A program made the translations under genes and the position numbers. DNA of 64,000 bases, from the NCBI RefSeq assembly GCF_016741875.1, contig NZ_JAERRF010000002.1:310001-374000 (forward strand). Direction: 5' to 3'. This DNA comes from Streptomyces coffeae. Lineage in GTDB: Bacteria; Actinomycetota; Actinomycetes; Streptomycetales; Streptomycetaceae. Shown here one piece after another: positions 7,236 to 16,006 of this stretch. The notes beneath the pieces are model-generated. The model was not told the DNA's origin, searched no databases, and worked only from the letters and a program-made list of their open reading frames with translations. The number at the start of each line of letters is the position of its first letter. Position 1 is the first letter of the stretch.

Positions 7236-8183
7236 ATGAAGGCTGTCGTTCTCGACACCGATGACCACTACCGGGTCACCGAACTCGATGAGCCCACCCC
7301 CGGCCCCGGCCAAGTGGCGATCCGTGTGGCCTACGCCGGGATCCAGTGGGGCGACACCATGGTCAGGGACGGCCACTTCGCCGTACCTCGTCCCTTCGTC
7401 CCGGGGTTCGAGGCATCCGGGCACATCGTCGCGGTCGGCGCGGGCATCGACGCACGCCGTGTCGGTGCGGCCGTCACCGCGCTGACCACCTCAGGCGCCT
7501 ACGCCGAGGTGGTCCTGGCACCCGCCACGCTCACGTTCGACATCGGCAGCATGCCGCTGAGGACAGCCGCAGGTCTCGGGTGGGGCGCACCGACCGCCTA
7601 CGACCTGATCAACACCGCCGCGCACGTGCGGCCCGGCGAAAGCGTGCTGATCCACGCCGCCGCCGGCTCAGTCGGCACGCTCGCCGCCCAATTCGCCCGA
7701 CTGGCCGGAGCAGGCCGGATCGTCGGTGTGGTCGGCACTGCCGACAGGGCCGACTACGCCGCGCAGTTCGGGTACGACCAGCTCCTGCTCCGCGAGGAGT
7801 TTCCGGCCAAGCTCGGCGACGAGAAGCCCGACGTCATCCTCGACCCGGTCGGAGGCTCGACCCGCACTGCCGGCCTCGAGCAGCTCGCCGTACACGGCCG
7901 ACTGGTGGCATACGGCAACCTCGCCACGTACGAACCCGTCCTCGCCGACGCCAACGACCTCCTCATGCACGGCACGTCACTCCTGACCTACAACAGCAAC
8001 CTGCTCAGCCAGACCCACCCCGAGCGGCTCGCCGACAGCGCCCGCCGCGCACTCGGCCTCGTCGCCGACGGCAAGGTCCGCGTGGATATCACCACCGAGT
8101 ACGCCCTCGGGGACCTGGCCATGGCCGTGCAGCGCCTCGCCGAGGGCACAACCCATGGCAAGAGCATCCTCCGCGTCGCCTGA
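7236..8183 (+). CDS. Quinone oxidoreductase / zinc-type alcohol dehydrogenase (MDR superfamily)
   Basis: A 315-residue medium-chain reductase. It has the N-terminal GroES-like substrate domain (P-G-F-E-A-S-G-H-I at 56-64) and the NAD(P)-binding A-A-A-G-S-V-G-T (141-148). The Cys/His ligands for catalytic zinc are not evident, which fits the QOR type rather than true alcohol dehydrogenases. It probably reduces quinones or enones with NADPH. ATG 7236 is preferred because AGGGGG lies 8 nt upstream; an upstream GTG at 7164 would run through the palindrome. The divergent MarR gene suggests substrate-inducible expression. Confidence 0.85.
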   Translation: MKAVVLDTDDHYRVTELDEPTPGPGQVAIRVAYAGIQWGDTMVRDGHFAVPRPFVPGFEASGHIVAVGAGIDARRVGAAVTALTTSGAYAEVVLAPATLTFDIGSMPLRTAAGLGWGAPTAYDLINTAAHVRPGESVLIHAAAGSVGTLAAQFARLAGAGRIVGVVGTADRADYAAQFGYDQLLLREEFPAKLGDEKPDVILDPVGGSTRTAGLEQLAVHGRLVAYGNLATYEPVLADANDLLMHGTSLLTYNSNLLSQTHPERLADSARRALGLVADGKVRVDITTEYALGDLAMAVQRLAEGTTHGKSILRVA

Positions 8184-8374
8184 CTACACGCAGAAAGTGC
8201 CGGCCACGAGGCGGCTCCCGCGATGAACCCCGCCAGGACGGCAACGGATCACCTTGGACGCGGGAGCGACCCCATGTGACCCCTCATCAGCGCTGGGCAG
8301 CGGCCTTGGCACCCCGAAGGACTTTCGGAGTTGACCACTAAGGTGCCGAGGTGACTGTTCGAGGTGGGGGGCCG

Positions 8375-8483
8375 GGGTGGAAAGTTCGACCACGTCCATA
8401 CCGCGCCGCCGGGCGGCGGCCGTGAGCAGGTCGCGGGTGGGGCTGCGGCCCGGTGCCACCGCCAGAAATCCTCGCTCGGTCAT
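8375..8483 (-). pseudogene. N-terminal fragment, possibly of an ATP-grasp-type gene
   Basis: Within the 363-bp interval 8184-8546, which has no intact gene, about 36 codons from ATG 8483 read like the start of an ATP-grasp or related protein (G-F-L-A-V-A-P-G-R-S-P-T, then A-A-R-R-R-G-M-D-V-V-E-L). Resemblance stops near 8375 and the remaining frame is non-descript. The break may mark the right edge of the accessory region. I see nothing else in 8184-8546. The assignment is tentative. Confidence 0.3.
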
Positions 8484-8546
8484 GGGCGCCGACGATGCCA
8501 GCCGACGTGGCGGCCGGGCCACACCGTTTTCGGGGTCAGAAGTGGG

Positions 8547-8983
8547 TCAGAAGCCCCAGCGCGTCTGACCGTAGACGCCCTTGCGGAAGCCGAACGCCGT
8601 GGCCGGGGCGACCTCGTAGACCAGGGCCTGACCGCCTTCGTGGTGGAAGGAGCCGTCGCGCACCTCGAAGGTCCACTCCTCGCCGTACTTCGTCACATAC
8701 GCCTCGGCCACCCGCCGCAGCACGGCGTCGTCGCGGACCGCGGCAGCCTCGCCCTCGACCACCAGGTCCAGGCCCTCGCGCAGGGTGTTGGCGCCGGTGG
8801 TGAGGGTGCAGTGGGGGTTGTGCGCGAGGTTCTTGGCCTTCTGTTCGCCGGGGCCGGTGCAGAAGTAGAGGGCGCCAGCTCGGCCGCCGCCAGCCGCTCC
8901 CGTCCTTCGGACCAGGGGGTGGCGGTGGCGTCGGGGCTGCTGAAACGGGTGTCCAGGGCGGTCCGCGGCTCGTTCTCCGTCAT
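8547..8983 (-). pseudogene. Pyridoxamine-5'-phosphate-oxidase-like (flavin/F420) protein, frameshifted
   Basis: The start (M-T-E-N-E-P-R-T-A-L-D-T-R-F-S-S-P-D-A-T-A) and the C-terminal two thirds (G-A-L-Y-F-C-T-G-P, K-A-K-N-L-A-H-N-P-H-C, A-F-G-F-R-K-G-V-Y-G-Q-T-R-W) belong to one PPOX-class family but lie in different frames. The frames join near 8873, where the conserved strand expected after A-E-L (roughly 23 residues, W-L-S-T-V-R-P-D-G type in relatives) is missing. A small out-of-frame deletion has therefore removed part of the flavin-binding core, and the product is unlikely to be functional. Confidence 0.7.
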
Positions 8984-9149
8984 GTGCTCGCTCCTCACTG
9001 CGATGCCGTGGCGGCAGGGCGGTCCGGTCGGCGCGCTCCCGTCGCCTCTGTCGTCTGGGACCGCGCGGCGGACCGGAATTCATCGCTCACCGCCGCGGCT
9101 CCGGAAGGAGTCTCAAGGAACACCCCGCACCGGACGAAAGGGACACGCG

Positions 9150-10358
9150 ATGAGTGCCGGAGGATGGTCCACCGCTCGGCTGGGCCGGATGCGTGATGTC
9201 CTGGCCCGTCATATCGCGGAGGGAGCGGCGCCGGGCCTGGTGACGCTGGTCAGCAGACGCGGTGAGACCCATGCCGAGGTGATCGGGGCGCAGGCGTTCG
9301 ACGGTGCGCCGATGCGCCGGGACACCATCTTCCGGATCTCCTCGATGACCAAGCCGGTGATCGCGGTCGCCACGATGATCCTGGTGGAGGAGTGTGCGCT
9401 GCGGCTGGACGACCCGGTGGACGGGCTGCTGCCGGAACTGGCCGACCGCAGGGTGCTGAGGCGCCCGGACGGGCCGCTGGAGGAGACCGTTCCGGCCGAA
9501 CGACCCATCACCGTACGCGATCTGCTGACCTTCCGGATGGGGTTCGGCCTGGTGCCCGGCTCGCCCGGCGGCCATCCGGCGCTGGCCCGCGCGGAGGAAC
9601 TGGGCCTGGCCATGGGGCCGCCGAAGCCCGCCACCCCGCACGGCCCCGACGAGTGGCTGCGGCGGTTCGGCACACTGCCGCTGATGCGCCAGCCGGGCGA
9701 GGCATGGTTGTACCACACCGGGTCCCAGGTGCTGGGGGTGCTGATCGCCCGCGCCTCGGGGCGTCCGCTGGAGGACTTCCTGCGGACCCGGATCTTCCAA
9801 CCGCTGGGTATGAAGGACACCGGCTTCCATGTGCCGCCCACCGAACGGGACCGGTTCGCCGCGTCCTATCTGGCGGATGTCACCACCGGGAGGCCCGAGT
9901 TGTACGACGCGGCCGAGGACGGCCGGTGGAGCCGCCCGCCAGTGTTCCCCGACGGCGGCGCGGGCCTGGTCTCCACGGCCGACGACTTTCTCGCCTTCGG
10001 CCGGATGCTGCTCGCCAAGGGGCGGTACGGCGCCGGTGAGCGGCTGCTGTCCCGTCCGGCGGTCGAGCTGATGACGACCGATCAGCTCACCCCCGCCCAG
10101 AAGGCCGCCTCCGGGGCGGCGCCCGGGTCCTGGGACCACCGCGGCTGGGGCTTCGGCGTCCAGGTGGTGACCGGGCGGGACGCGATCGAGGCGGTGCCCG
10201 GACGGTTCGGCTGGGACGGCGGGCTCGGGACGTCATGGGCCTCGGACCCGGCCGAGGACCTGGTCGCCGTGCTGATGACGCAGCGGGCGCAGTTCCCCCG
10301 GTTCTCGCCCGTCCACCTCGACTTCTGGACGCTGGTCTACCGGGCGATCGACGACTGA
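9150..10358 (+). CDS. Serine hydrolase, beta-lactamase/esterase (class C fold) family
   Basis: A 402-residue protein of the beta-lactamase-related family. The active-site S-M-T-K (Ser65, Lys68) is followed by D-D-P-V in the next helix and by W-L-Y-H-T-G-S-Q, which supplies the catalytic Tyr. There is no signal peptide, so it is probably a cytoplasmic esterase or peptidase-like enzyme (EstB type) rather than a resistance beta-lactamase. ATG 9150 follows AAAGGGA at a good distance; the upstream open frame runs antisense through a pseudogene and is ignored. The substrate is unknown. Confidence 0.85.
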   Translation: MSAGGWSTARLGRMRDVLARHIAEGAAPGLVTLVSRRGETHAEVIGAQAFDGAPMRRDTIFRISSMTKPVIAVATMILVEECALRLDDPVDGLLPELADRRVLRRPDGPLEETVPAERPITVRDLLTFRMGFGLVPGSPGGHPALARAEELGLAMGPPKPATPHGPDEWLRRFGTLPLMRQPGEAWLYHTGSQVLGVLIARASGRPLEDFLRTRIFQPLGMKDTGFHVPPTERDRFAASYLADVTTGRPELYDAAEDGRWSRPPVFPDGGAGLVSTADDFLAFGRMLLAKGRYGAGERLLSRPAVELMTTDQLTPAQKAASGAAPGSWDHRGWGFGVQVVTGRDAIEAVPGRFGWDGGLGTSWASDPAEDLVAVLMTQRAQFPRFSPVHLDFWTLVYRAIDD

Positions 10359-10377
10359 GCGGCCGTCGCGCGGTGGG

Positions 10378-11469
10378 CTACGAGCCGTCGGCGGGACCCG
10401 CGAGCCCGACACCGAGCAGCGGGTCGGGCAGCGGGTCCGGCAGCGGGTCGGTCAGCGGATCGGGCAGCCGGGCGTCATGGAGGCGCAGCAGGGGGCTCTC
10501 GTTGCGCACCAGCCACTTGCGGTACGCGTCGCTGGCCCATGCGATCTCGAAGTAGGCGTCCGCGAGGTCGCCGAAGAGTGCGTCGACATCGAGGGATCCC
10601 TCGGAGGGACCGGCCCCGGAACTCCTCGCGCCCGCCGCCGTCATCGCCCGCGAGGCCAGGAACAGCCGGACGGTCAGCGGGTCCCCGCTCAGGGGGCGGA
10701 CGGCCATGCCCTGGCGGGAGCGGGCGGTGGGCTGGCAGGGGGTGACCACTTCACCGGAGGCCACCAGCTCGGCGGCGGTGAGGTAGTCGCCGTAGACCAC
10801 CCGGGGACTCACTCCGGCCGCGGCCAGCACCCGCCGCAGCCCGGGGCCCTCGCCGTCCACGCTGGGGTCGACCATCCACTGGTCGGTGGCGAGGTCGGCC
10901 AGGTGCACCGTGTGCCGGGCGGCCGCCGGATGGGTGTCGGCCAGGGCGACGAACTGCGGTTCGCGCGCCACCAGGACGCGGCGCCGGACCTCTTCGGGGA
11001 CCCGCAGCGGGACGCCCTCGACCTCGTGGACGAAGGCGACGTCCAGCTGGTTGGCCGCGACCATCTGTAACAGGGCGTTCGCGGACACATCGATGTGGAT
11101 CGTGGTGTCCGTGTCGGGGTAGCGGACGCGGAGCCTGCGCAGCCAGCCGGCCACGGCCCGGCTCCCGGTGCTGCCGATACGCAGCCGGGCGCCCGCGGCC
11201 TGCCCGGCCTCCAGCCGGACCTCGGTGAGCAGGGCGCTCATCTCGGCCACGATCGGCCGGGCGCGGCACAGCACGGACCGCCCCAGCGGGGTCGGCCGGC
11301 TGCCGGTGACCTCCCGCGAGAACAGCCGGCCGCCGATGGTGTCCTCGATCCGCCGGAGCTGGGTCGTCAACGAGGGCTGGGTCATGCCCAGTTGACGCGC
11401 CGCCTTCCGCAGGCTGCCGGTGTCGGCTATGGCGCATAGTGCGCGGAGGTGCCTCACCTCGAGCTCCAT
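10378..11469 (-). CDS. snpR: LysR-type activator of snapalysin
   Basis: A 363-residue LysR regulator. The N-terminal winged HTH (A-D-T-G-S-L-R-K-A-A-R-Q-L-G-M-T-Q-P-S-L) is followed by a substrate-binding domain beginning near L-R-I-G-S-T-G-S-R. It is divergent from a snapalysin gene, the snpR-snpA pairing known from Streptomyces, where SnpR activates the protease. ATG 11469 places the HTH at the usual distance from the N-terminus. The C-terminus ends in a Pro-Asp-Pro-Leu repeat encoded by four 12-bp units (10417-10464), probably an unstructured tail. Confidence 0.88.
   Translation of the reverse strand: MELEVRHLRALCAIADTGSLRKAARQLGMTQPSLTTQLRRIEDTIGGRLFSREVTGSRPTPLGRSVLCRARPIVAEMSALLTEVRLEAGQAAGARLRIGSTGSRAVAGWLRRLRVRYPDTDTTIHIDVSANALLQMVAANQLDVAFVHEVEGVPLRVPEEVRRRVLVAREPQFVALADTHPAAARHTVHLADLATDQWMVDPSVDGEGPGLRRVLAAAGVSPRVVYGDYLTAAELVASGEVVTPCQPTARSRQGMAVRPLSGDPLTVRLFLASRAMTAAGARSSGAGPSEGSLDVDALFGDLADAYFEIAWASDAYRKWLVRNESPLLRLHDARLPDPLTDPLPDPLPDPLLGVGLAGPADGS
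10417..10464. repeat. Four 12-bp tandem repeats in the snpR 3' end
   Basis: Four units of the type CAGCGGGTCGGG (10417, 10429, 10441, 10453) differ by one or two bases. In frame they encode repeated Pro-Asp-Pro-Leu tetrapeptides in the SnpR tail. Copy number is likely to vary between strains. Confidence 0.85.
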
Positions 11470-11535
11470 AACGGGAGCATAACGGCGCTCTCGGGGGTCA
11501 CACCAGCCTCGAACGCCCCACCAAATTTGCCTCAT

Positions 11536-11558
11536 GTTTGGCCAATTGGTAGCCAAAC
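11536..11558. promoter_or_regulatory. Palindrome between snpR and snpA, likely SnpR site
   Basis: GTTTGGC (11536-11542) and GCCAAAC (11552-11558) form a perfect 7-bp inverted repeat with a 9-nt spacer. It contains the T-N11-A pattern typical of LysR sites and lies 67 bp upstream of the snpR start, within the 291-bp divergent promoter region. Nothing else in that region was recognised. Confidence 0.65.
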
Positions 11559-11760
11559 GCCGATCGATCAGGTGTCAACCGGCCCTGACACACCTCCCGG
11601 TCGGGAGTGCGGTGATGCGTTGGCCCTATCACCCATTGATATCTCTACGGCAGGCCCATTCTCCTCAAGACTCTGCGGCACCAAGCGTTCATCCCACGGC
11701 TCAAGGCCGCCACCCCACTTCAGGCGGCCGTGGGCCCGAGGACGATGAGGAGCCCCCCAC

Positions 11761-12423
11761 ATGACTCTGCCCAAGTTGGCGCTGACCGCGACCCTCGGGA
11801 TCGGCCTGGCGGCCTCCCTGGCCCTGCCCGCGTCCGCGGCCACCACCGACCACAGCCCGGCCCAGCGGAGCTCCGCGGCCGCCGCGTACACCGCGAGCGG
11901 CGAGGAGCACGGCGACACCGACGCCTTCATCAAGGCGGTCATGAAGTCCGCGCTGGCCAAGAAGGCGAAGGCGCACAACAAGTCGGCGGCCGTCACGGTC
12001 ACCTACGACGCCAGCGCGGCCCCCAAGTTCAAGGACCAGATAGCCCGCAGCGCCGAGATCTGGAACTCCTCGGTGAGCAATGTGCAGCTCAAGGAAGGTG
12101 GCAACGCCGACCTCAGCTACCGCGAGGGCAATGACCCCCAGGGCTCGTACGCGGACACCGACGGGCACGGCAAGGGCTACATCTTCCTGGACTACGCACA
12201 GAACGAGGAGTACGACTCGACCCGCGTCACCGCCCACGAGACCGGCCATGCGCTCGGTCTGCCGGACCACTACGAGGGTCCGTGCAGCGAGCTGATGTCC
12301 GGCGGCGGCCCCGGCCCGTCCTGCACCAACTCGCAGCCCGACCAGAACGAGACCGCCAAGGTCAACGAGCTGTGGGCGAACGGCCTGGCCTCCCTCGAGA
12401 AGAAGCTCGCCGGGACCCGCTGA
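11761..12423 (+). CDS. snpA: Snapalysin, secreted M7 metalloprotease
   Basis: A 220-residue secreted zinc protease. A signal peptide covers about residues 1-27 (L-P-A-S-A-A cleavage region), followed by a short propeptide and a catalytic domain with H-E-T-G-H-A-L-G-L-P-D (159-169). That is the H-E-x-x-H-x-x-G-x-x-D zinc motif characteristic of M7, with Asp as third ligand. Cys residues near P-C-S-E-L and S-C-T-N probably form a disulphide. The length matches the family. It lies divergent from its LysR activator, and a strong hairpin at 12538-12575 follows. Confidence 0.93.
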   Translation: MTLPKLALTATLGIGLAASLALPASAATTDHSPAQRSSAAAAYTASGEEHGDTDAFIKAVMKSALAKKAKAHNKSAAVTVTYDASAAPKFKDQIARSAEIWNSSVSNVQLKEGGNADLSYREGNDPQGSYADTDGHGKGYIFLDYAQNEEYDSTRVTAHETGHALGLPDHYEGPCSELMSGGGPGPSCTNSQPDQNETAKVNELWANGLASLEKKLAGTR

Positions 12424-12537
12424 TCCGGCACCGGGGCTGACCGGCCCGGCCGGCGATCCCAGCGGTCCCGGTCGGCCCCACCGGTGACGCCGATCCCCTC
12501 GCTCCATGGTTTCAGGGCCCATGGACCAGGGCCCCCG

Positions 12538-12575
12538 CCGCCCGCACCCGGTCACCCGATGCCGGGTGCGGGCGG
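12538..12575 (+). terminator. Hairpin downstream of snpA
   Basis: CCGCCCGCACCCGG (12538-12551) pairs with CCGGGTGCGGGCGG (12562-12575) around a 10-nt loop. The 14-bp GC stem lies 115 bp after the snpA stop and has no T-run, as is common for actinobacterial terminators. Confidence 0.65.
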
Positions 12576-12699
12576 TCGACGGGGGCGTTCGGCGGGAGAC
12601 GCCACTCCCGGCCGGAGGTACCGTGTAGACACCGAGCATGTCGCACAAACCGGCCGGATTCCCTCCAGGGCTGGGGCCCGGCCCCAGGGAGTGAGTACC

Positions 12700-12918
12700 A
12701 TGCAGACCGTCGTCACCGTGGTCGTGATCCTCGGGCTGATCGCCATCGGCGTTCTGCTGATCCACCGGCTCAATGTCCAGCAGGGCTACCACATCTCCGC
12801 CGAGCGTCACGACGACATCCGCGGCGGTCGCCGCCATCACCACCGCCACCGCGGTCCGGGCCGGGGACGGACACACCCCGAGCACGGGGTCACCCCTCCG
12901 CGGGACCGCCGGGCGTAG
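12700..12918 (+). CDS. Small single-pass membrane protein
   Basis: 72 residues. The N-terminal hydrophobic helix (about residues 2-21, V-V-T-V-V-V-I-L-G-L-I-A-I-G) is followed by a cytoplasmic or basic tail rich in His and Arg (G-G-R-R-H-H-H-R-H-R). AGGGAG lies 7 nt before ATG 12700. The His-rich tail might bind metal, but that is only suggestive. The last 29 bases overlap the antisense 3' end of the STAS gene. I do not recognise a function. Confidence 0.6.
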   Translation: MQTVVTVVVILGLIAIGVLLIHRLNVQQGYHISAERHDDIRGGRRHHHRHRGPGRGRTHPEHGVTPPRDRRA

Positions 12919-13468
12919 ACCCCGTACCGCCGGGCGCGGCTCCCGTACCGCCGGACGCAGGCCCCGTACCGCCGCCGGACGCGGCCTCCTCCTCCCGGAG
13001 CGCCTCCTCCAGCGTGGGCACCGGCTGGAACACCTCGGACAGACCGCCCACCCGCAGGGTGCGGAGGATCAACGGATGGGCACAGACCAGGCGCATCCGG
13101 CCACCGCGCTCCACGACCCGGCGCCGGGCCCGGCACAGCAGCCCCAGCCCGGAGCAGTCGAAGAAGGTGGTGGGCGTCAGATCGATCACCACGGCGGGCG
13201 TGGCCGTGGCGGCATCCAGCTGGGGACCCACACTCGCCAGCCCGGCGATATCGATCTCGCCGTGGAGCTCGACCACGGTGCACCGGCCGACCCTGTAGGT
13301 CACGGCCCACGGCTCGGGCTCCGGTGCCGCGGGGCGCTCCGGCAAGGGGCATAAGCCACCGGCGGCGGTATCGGGGAAGGGATCGGGGCGCACCCCGGCG
13401 TCCGACGGCACCGGCGCGCGGCGGGGAGCGCCTGGCTGCGTCATCGCGATATCCCCTCGGAACGGCAT
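12890..13468 (-). CDS. STAS-domain protein (anti-sigma factor antagonist type)
   Basis: A 192-residue protein. A Pro-rich N-terminal extension of about 50 residues precedes a STAS domain with T-V-V-E-L-H-G-E-I-D-I-A and the phosphorylation-loop motif D-C-S-G. The Ser is present, so control by an RsbW-type kinase is possible. The C-terminal tail is a Gly/Thr/Pro repeat (G-G-T-G type). The start is ATG 13468 with GAGAGGGGG just upstream; ATG 13444 is an alternative. It is a paralogue of the next STAS gene, which lacks this Ser. Confidence 0.8.
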   Translation of the reverse strand: MPFRGDIAMTQPGAPRRAPVPSDAGVRPDPFPDTAAGGLCPLPERPAAPEPEPWAVTYRVGRCTVVELHGEIDIAGLASVGPQLDAATATPAVVIDLTPTTFFDCSGLGLLCRARRRVVERGGRMRLVCAHPLILRTLRVGGLSEVFQPVPTLEEALREEEAASGGGTGPASGGTGAAPGGTGSTPGGPAEG

Positions 13469-13695
13469 ACTGCCCCCTCTCACCCCCGCCAGGGTCCCGC
13501 GCGCGGGCACCTCGGGCAGCTGGTGCAGATCCGCCGGTCCCTGGGTGGCGTGCGGCGAGCGTAAAGGGGTGACCGCCGGTTACAGGGGGCGGGGCGCGAT
13601 ATTCCGCCACCAAAAAGCGTTCTTCCGGGTGAATTTCCGCTCTTACTATTGACGCTTGGTCAGATCGAATTCAGACCGTCAGACCCTTCGGACAC

Positions 13696-14073
13696 TCAGG
13701 CATGCTCAGAAGCCGGAGCCGCCGCCCCCGCGACCGCCGGAGTCAGATCCTCCAGCACCTCGAAGGCGTCGTCGAGCCGGACCATACGCAGCAGCCGCAG
13801 AAACCGCGGATCGTCGATGACCAGCCGCAGCCGGCCCTCGCGCTCCAGCGCACGATTGCGCAGCCGGCACATCAGGGACAGCCCCGCGCAGTCCAGGAAG
13901 GTGACCGGGCGGAGGTCCAGCACCAGATCCGGGCACCTGACCTGGGCGAGCGACTCCAGCCGTGCCGCGATCCGCCCCGCGGCGAAGATGTCCAGCTCTC
14001 CCGCCACTTCGGCCACCGTGACGCCACCGAGCACACGTACACGGACTCCGAAGGCGGGCCGATCATCGAACAT
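13696..14073 (-). CDS. STAS-domain protein with Ala in place of the phosphorylatable Ser
   Basis: A 125-residue STAS protein with the core E-V-A-G-E-L-D-I-F and, at the loop where antagonists carry Asp-x-Ser-Gly, the sequence D-C-A-G (Ala63, codon GCG at 13887-13885). It therefore cannot be phosphorylated at the usual site. It may act as a constitutively active antagonist or a partner-binding scaffold. GAGGAGG precedes ATG 14073; an upstream in-frame GTG has no such site. It lies 0.2 kb from the STAS paralogue and probably arose by duplication. Confidence 0.8.
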   Translation of the reverse strand: MFDDRPAFGVRVRVLGGVTVAEVAGELDIFAAGRIAARLESLAQVRCPDLVLDLRPVTFLDCAGLSLMCRLRNRALEREGRLRLVIDDPRFLRLLRMVRLDDAFEVLEDLTPAVAGAAAPASEHA

Positions 14074-14283
14074 GCAAGCCTCCTCGGCATGGTGGGAGGC
14101 GCGCGACACCGCAGCGCCCGGGGATGACACACCGTCCGATCAGGGGTGCGCGGACACCACACACCGCCGCGCCGGTCACCACCGGGGCCCAGGCCGGCCC
14201 TTCAGTACATGACATACCCATCTACCGGCTGACCAGTCAACGCACGTCACGGCACGTGACGTTGGCCTATTTAGGCTGACGCC

Positions 14284-15276
14284 ATGACCGACACCCCCGC
14301 CCGGCTGCTGACCCTGCTGTCACTCCTCCAGACCCCACGCGAGTGGCCGGGCAGTGAGTTGGCCGAGCGGCTCGGCGTCAGCCACCGCACCATCCGGCGC
14401 GATATCGAGCGGCTGCGCGACCTGGGCTATCCGGTGGCCGCGAGCAAAGGCGCCACCGGTGGCTACCGCCTGGTGGCGGGCACCGCCATGCCCCCGCTGC
14501 TGCTGGACGACGACGAGGCGGTGGCCATCGCGGTGGGGCTGCGCACGGCCGCGGGCCACACCGTCGAGGGCATCGAGGAGGCATCCGTCCGAGCGCTGGC
14601 CAAACTGGAACAGGTGCTGCCGTCCCGGCTCCGCCACCGGGTCGGCGCCCTCGGCTCCGCCACCGTCCCGCTGCCGCCCGCCATGGCCGTTCCCACCGTG
14701 GACCCCGGCCAACTGACCGCGCTGGCCGCGGCGGTGGCCGCGCACGAGCGGCTGCGCTTCGCCTACCGCGCGGGTGACGGCACCGAGACCCGGCGGCTGG
14801 CGGAGCCGCACCGCCTGGTGGCCGCGGGCCGCCGCTGGTATCTGGTGGCGTACGACAACGACCGTGAGGACTGGCGCACCTTCCGGGTGGACCGGGTCCA
14901 CGACCCCCGCCCCACCGGGGTACGCACCCCACCGCGCGCGCTGCCCGCCGAGGACGCGGCCGCCTTCGTCACCCGCTCCCTCCAGGGCCTCGCACCCGGC
15001 CACCGGGCGGTGGCCACCGTGCGGCTGCCGCACGAGGCCGTGGCCCGGCTGATGCCGGGCGCCGAACTGGAGCCCCTCGACGAGCACACGTGCCGTGTGC
15101 GCACCGGCACCGAGTCCCTGGAGTGGCTGGCCTTCCGGCTGGTGCTGCTCGACGCCGACTTCGAGGTCCATGAGCCGCCCGAGCTGATCGCGTATCTGCG
15201 CACCCTGGGCGCCCGGGTGCTGCGGGCGGCCGATGCCCCAACTGAGCGCGCAAGGCCGACCGTTACTGAGCAGTAA
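14284..15276 (+). CDS. YafY-type HTH/WYL-domain regulator
   Basis: 330 residues. An N-terminal DeoR-like HTH (L-A-E-R-L-G-V-S-H-R-T-I-R-R-D-I-E-R-L) is followed by a WYL ligand-binding domain beginning around residue 145 (L-R-F-A-Y-R-A, then R-R-W-Y-L-V-A-Y-D) and a C-terminal WCX extension. WYL domains sense nucleic acids or small ligands, and several are DNA-damage or defence regulators; nothing nearby identifies a target. TAGGCT (14272-14277) ends 6 nt before ATG, so the transcript is probably leaderless. Confidence 0.87.
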   Translation: MTDTPARLLTLLSLLQTPREWPGSELAERLGVSHRTIRRDIERLRDLGYPVAASKGATGGYRLVAGTAMPPLLLDDDEAVAIAVGLRTAAGHTVEGIEEASVRALAKLEQVLPSRLRHRVGALGSATVPLPPAMAVPTVDPGQLTALAAAVAAHERLRFAYRAGDGTETRRLAEPHRLVAAGRRWYLVAYDNDREDWRTFRVDRVHDPRPTGVRTPPRALPAEDAAAFVTRSLQGLAPGHRAVATVRLPHEAVARLMPGAELEPLDEHTCRVRTGTESLEWLAFRLVLLDADFEVHEPPELIAYLRTLGARVLRAADAPTERARPTVTEQ

Positions 15277-15355
15277 TGCAATAGCCTCTTTCCGTCCACC
15301 AGAAGCCGTGAACATGCCACCCAGGGGGCAGACCCAACGACTGAGGATGTGACCG

Positions 15356-16006
15356 ATGACAGCAGCACGTACGCGTTCGCGACGGTTCGGCGCGACGGCG
15401 GTGGCGGTGGCCATCGCCTTCGGCGTCGGCGGAACCGCCACGACGGCGAACGCGGCGGCTCCGGCCGCCGCACCGGCTGCCGCCAGTGCCACAACCGCCG
15501 CGAGCGCCGAGAAGGTCGACTACGAAACCTGGCAGCGCGATGTGAAGGAGATCATCGACAACCAGGCCCGGCCCTACGTCGAGGAGCGCACCGCGAACCC
15601 CGGCGGCCAGAAGCAGGCCATCGTCCTCGACATCGACAACACCTCGCTGGAGACGGACCTCGGCTTCACCCTCCCCCAGCACGCCGTCGATCCGGTGCTG
15701 AAGCTCACTCAGTATGCCCACCAGCGCGGCGTGGACATCTTCTTCGTCACCGCCCGGCCCGGGATCATCTACCCCGTCACCAAGTGCAACCTGGAGCACG
15801 TCGGCTACGCGGTGAAGGACCTGTACGTCCGCTTCCTCCCGGACCTCTTCAAGGATGTGGGCGAGTACAAGGCCGCCCAGCGCGCGAAGATCGAGGAGAA
15901 GGGCTACACGATCATCGCGAACATCGGCAACACCCCGACCGACCTGGTCGGTGGCCACGCCGAGCGGCACTTCAAGCTCCCGGACTACAACGGCCAGTTG
16001 TCCTGA
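15356..16006 (+). CDS. Secreted HAD-superfamily (class B-like) acid phosphatase
   Basis: 216 residues. A twin-Arg-like basic N-terminus (R-S-R-R-F-G-A-T) and hydrophobic stretch end at A-N-A-A-A-P, giving a secretory signal. The HAD motif I D-I-D-N-T follows I-V-L, and motif II is F-V-T-A-R-P. Motif III/IV residues lie near Y-T-I-I-A-N-I-G-N-T-P-T-D, where the expected G-D-x-x-x-D is altered to G-N-x-x-x-D. It probably hydrolyses phosphomonoesters outside the cell. GAGGATG precedes ATG 15356. The 3' end overlaps the convergent DUF2330 gene by 22 bp. Confidence 0.82.
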   Translation: MTAARTRSRRFGATAVAVAIAFGVGGTATTANAAAPAAAPAAASATTAASAEKVDYETWQRDVKEIIDNQARPYVEERTANPGGQKQAIVLDIDNTSLETDLGFTLPQHAVDPVLKLTQYAHQRGVDIFFVTARPGIIYPVTKCNLEHVGYAVKDLYVRFLPDLFKDVGEYKAAQRAKIEEKGYTIIANIGNTPTDLVGGHAERHFKLPDYNGQLS

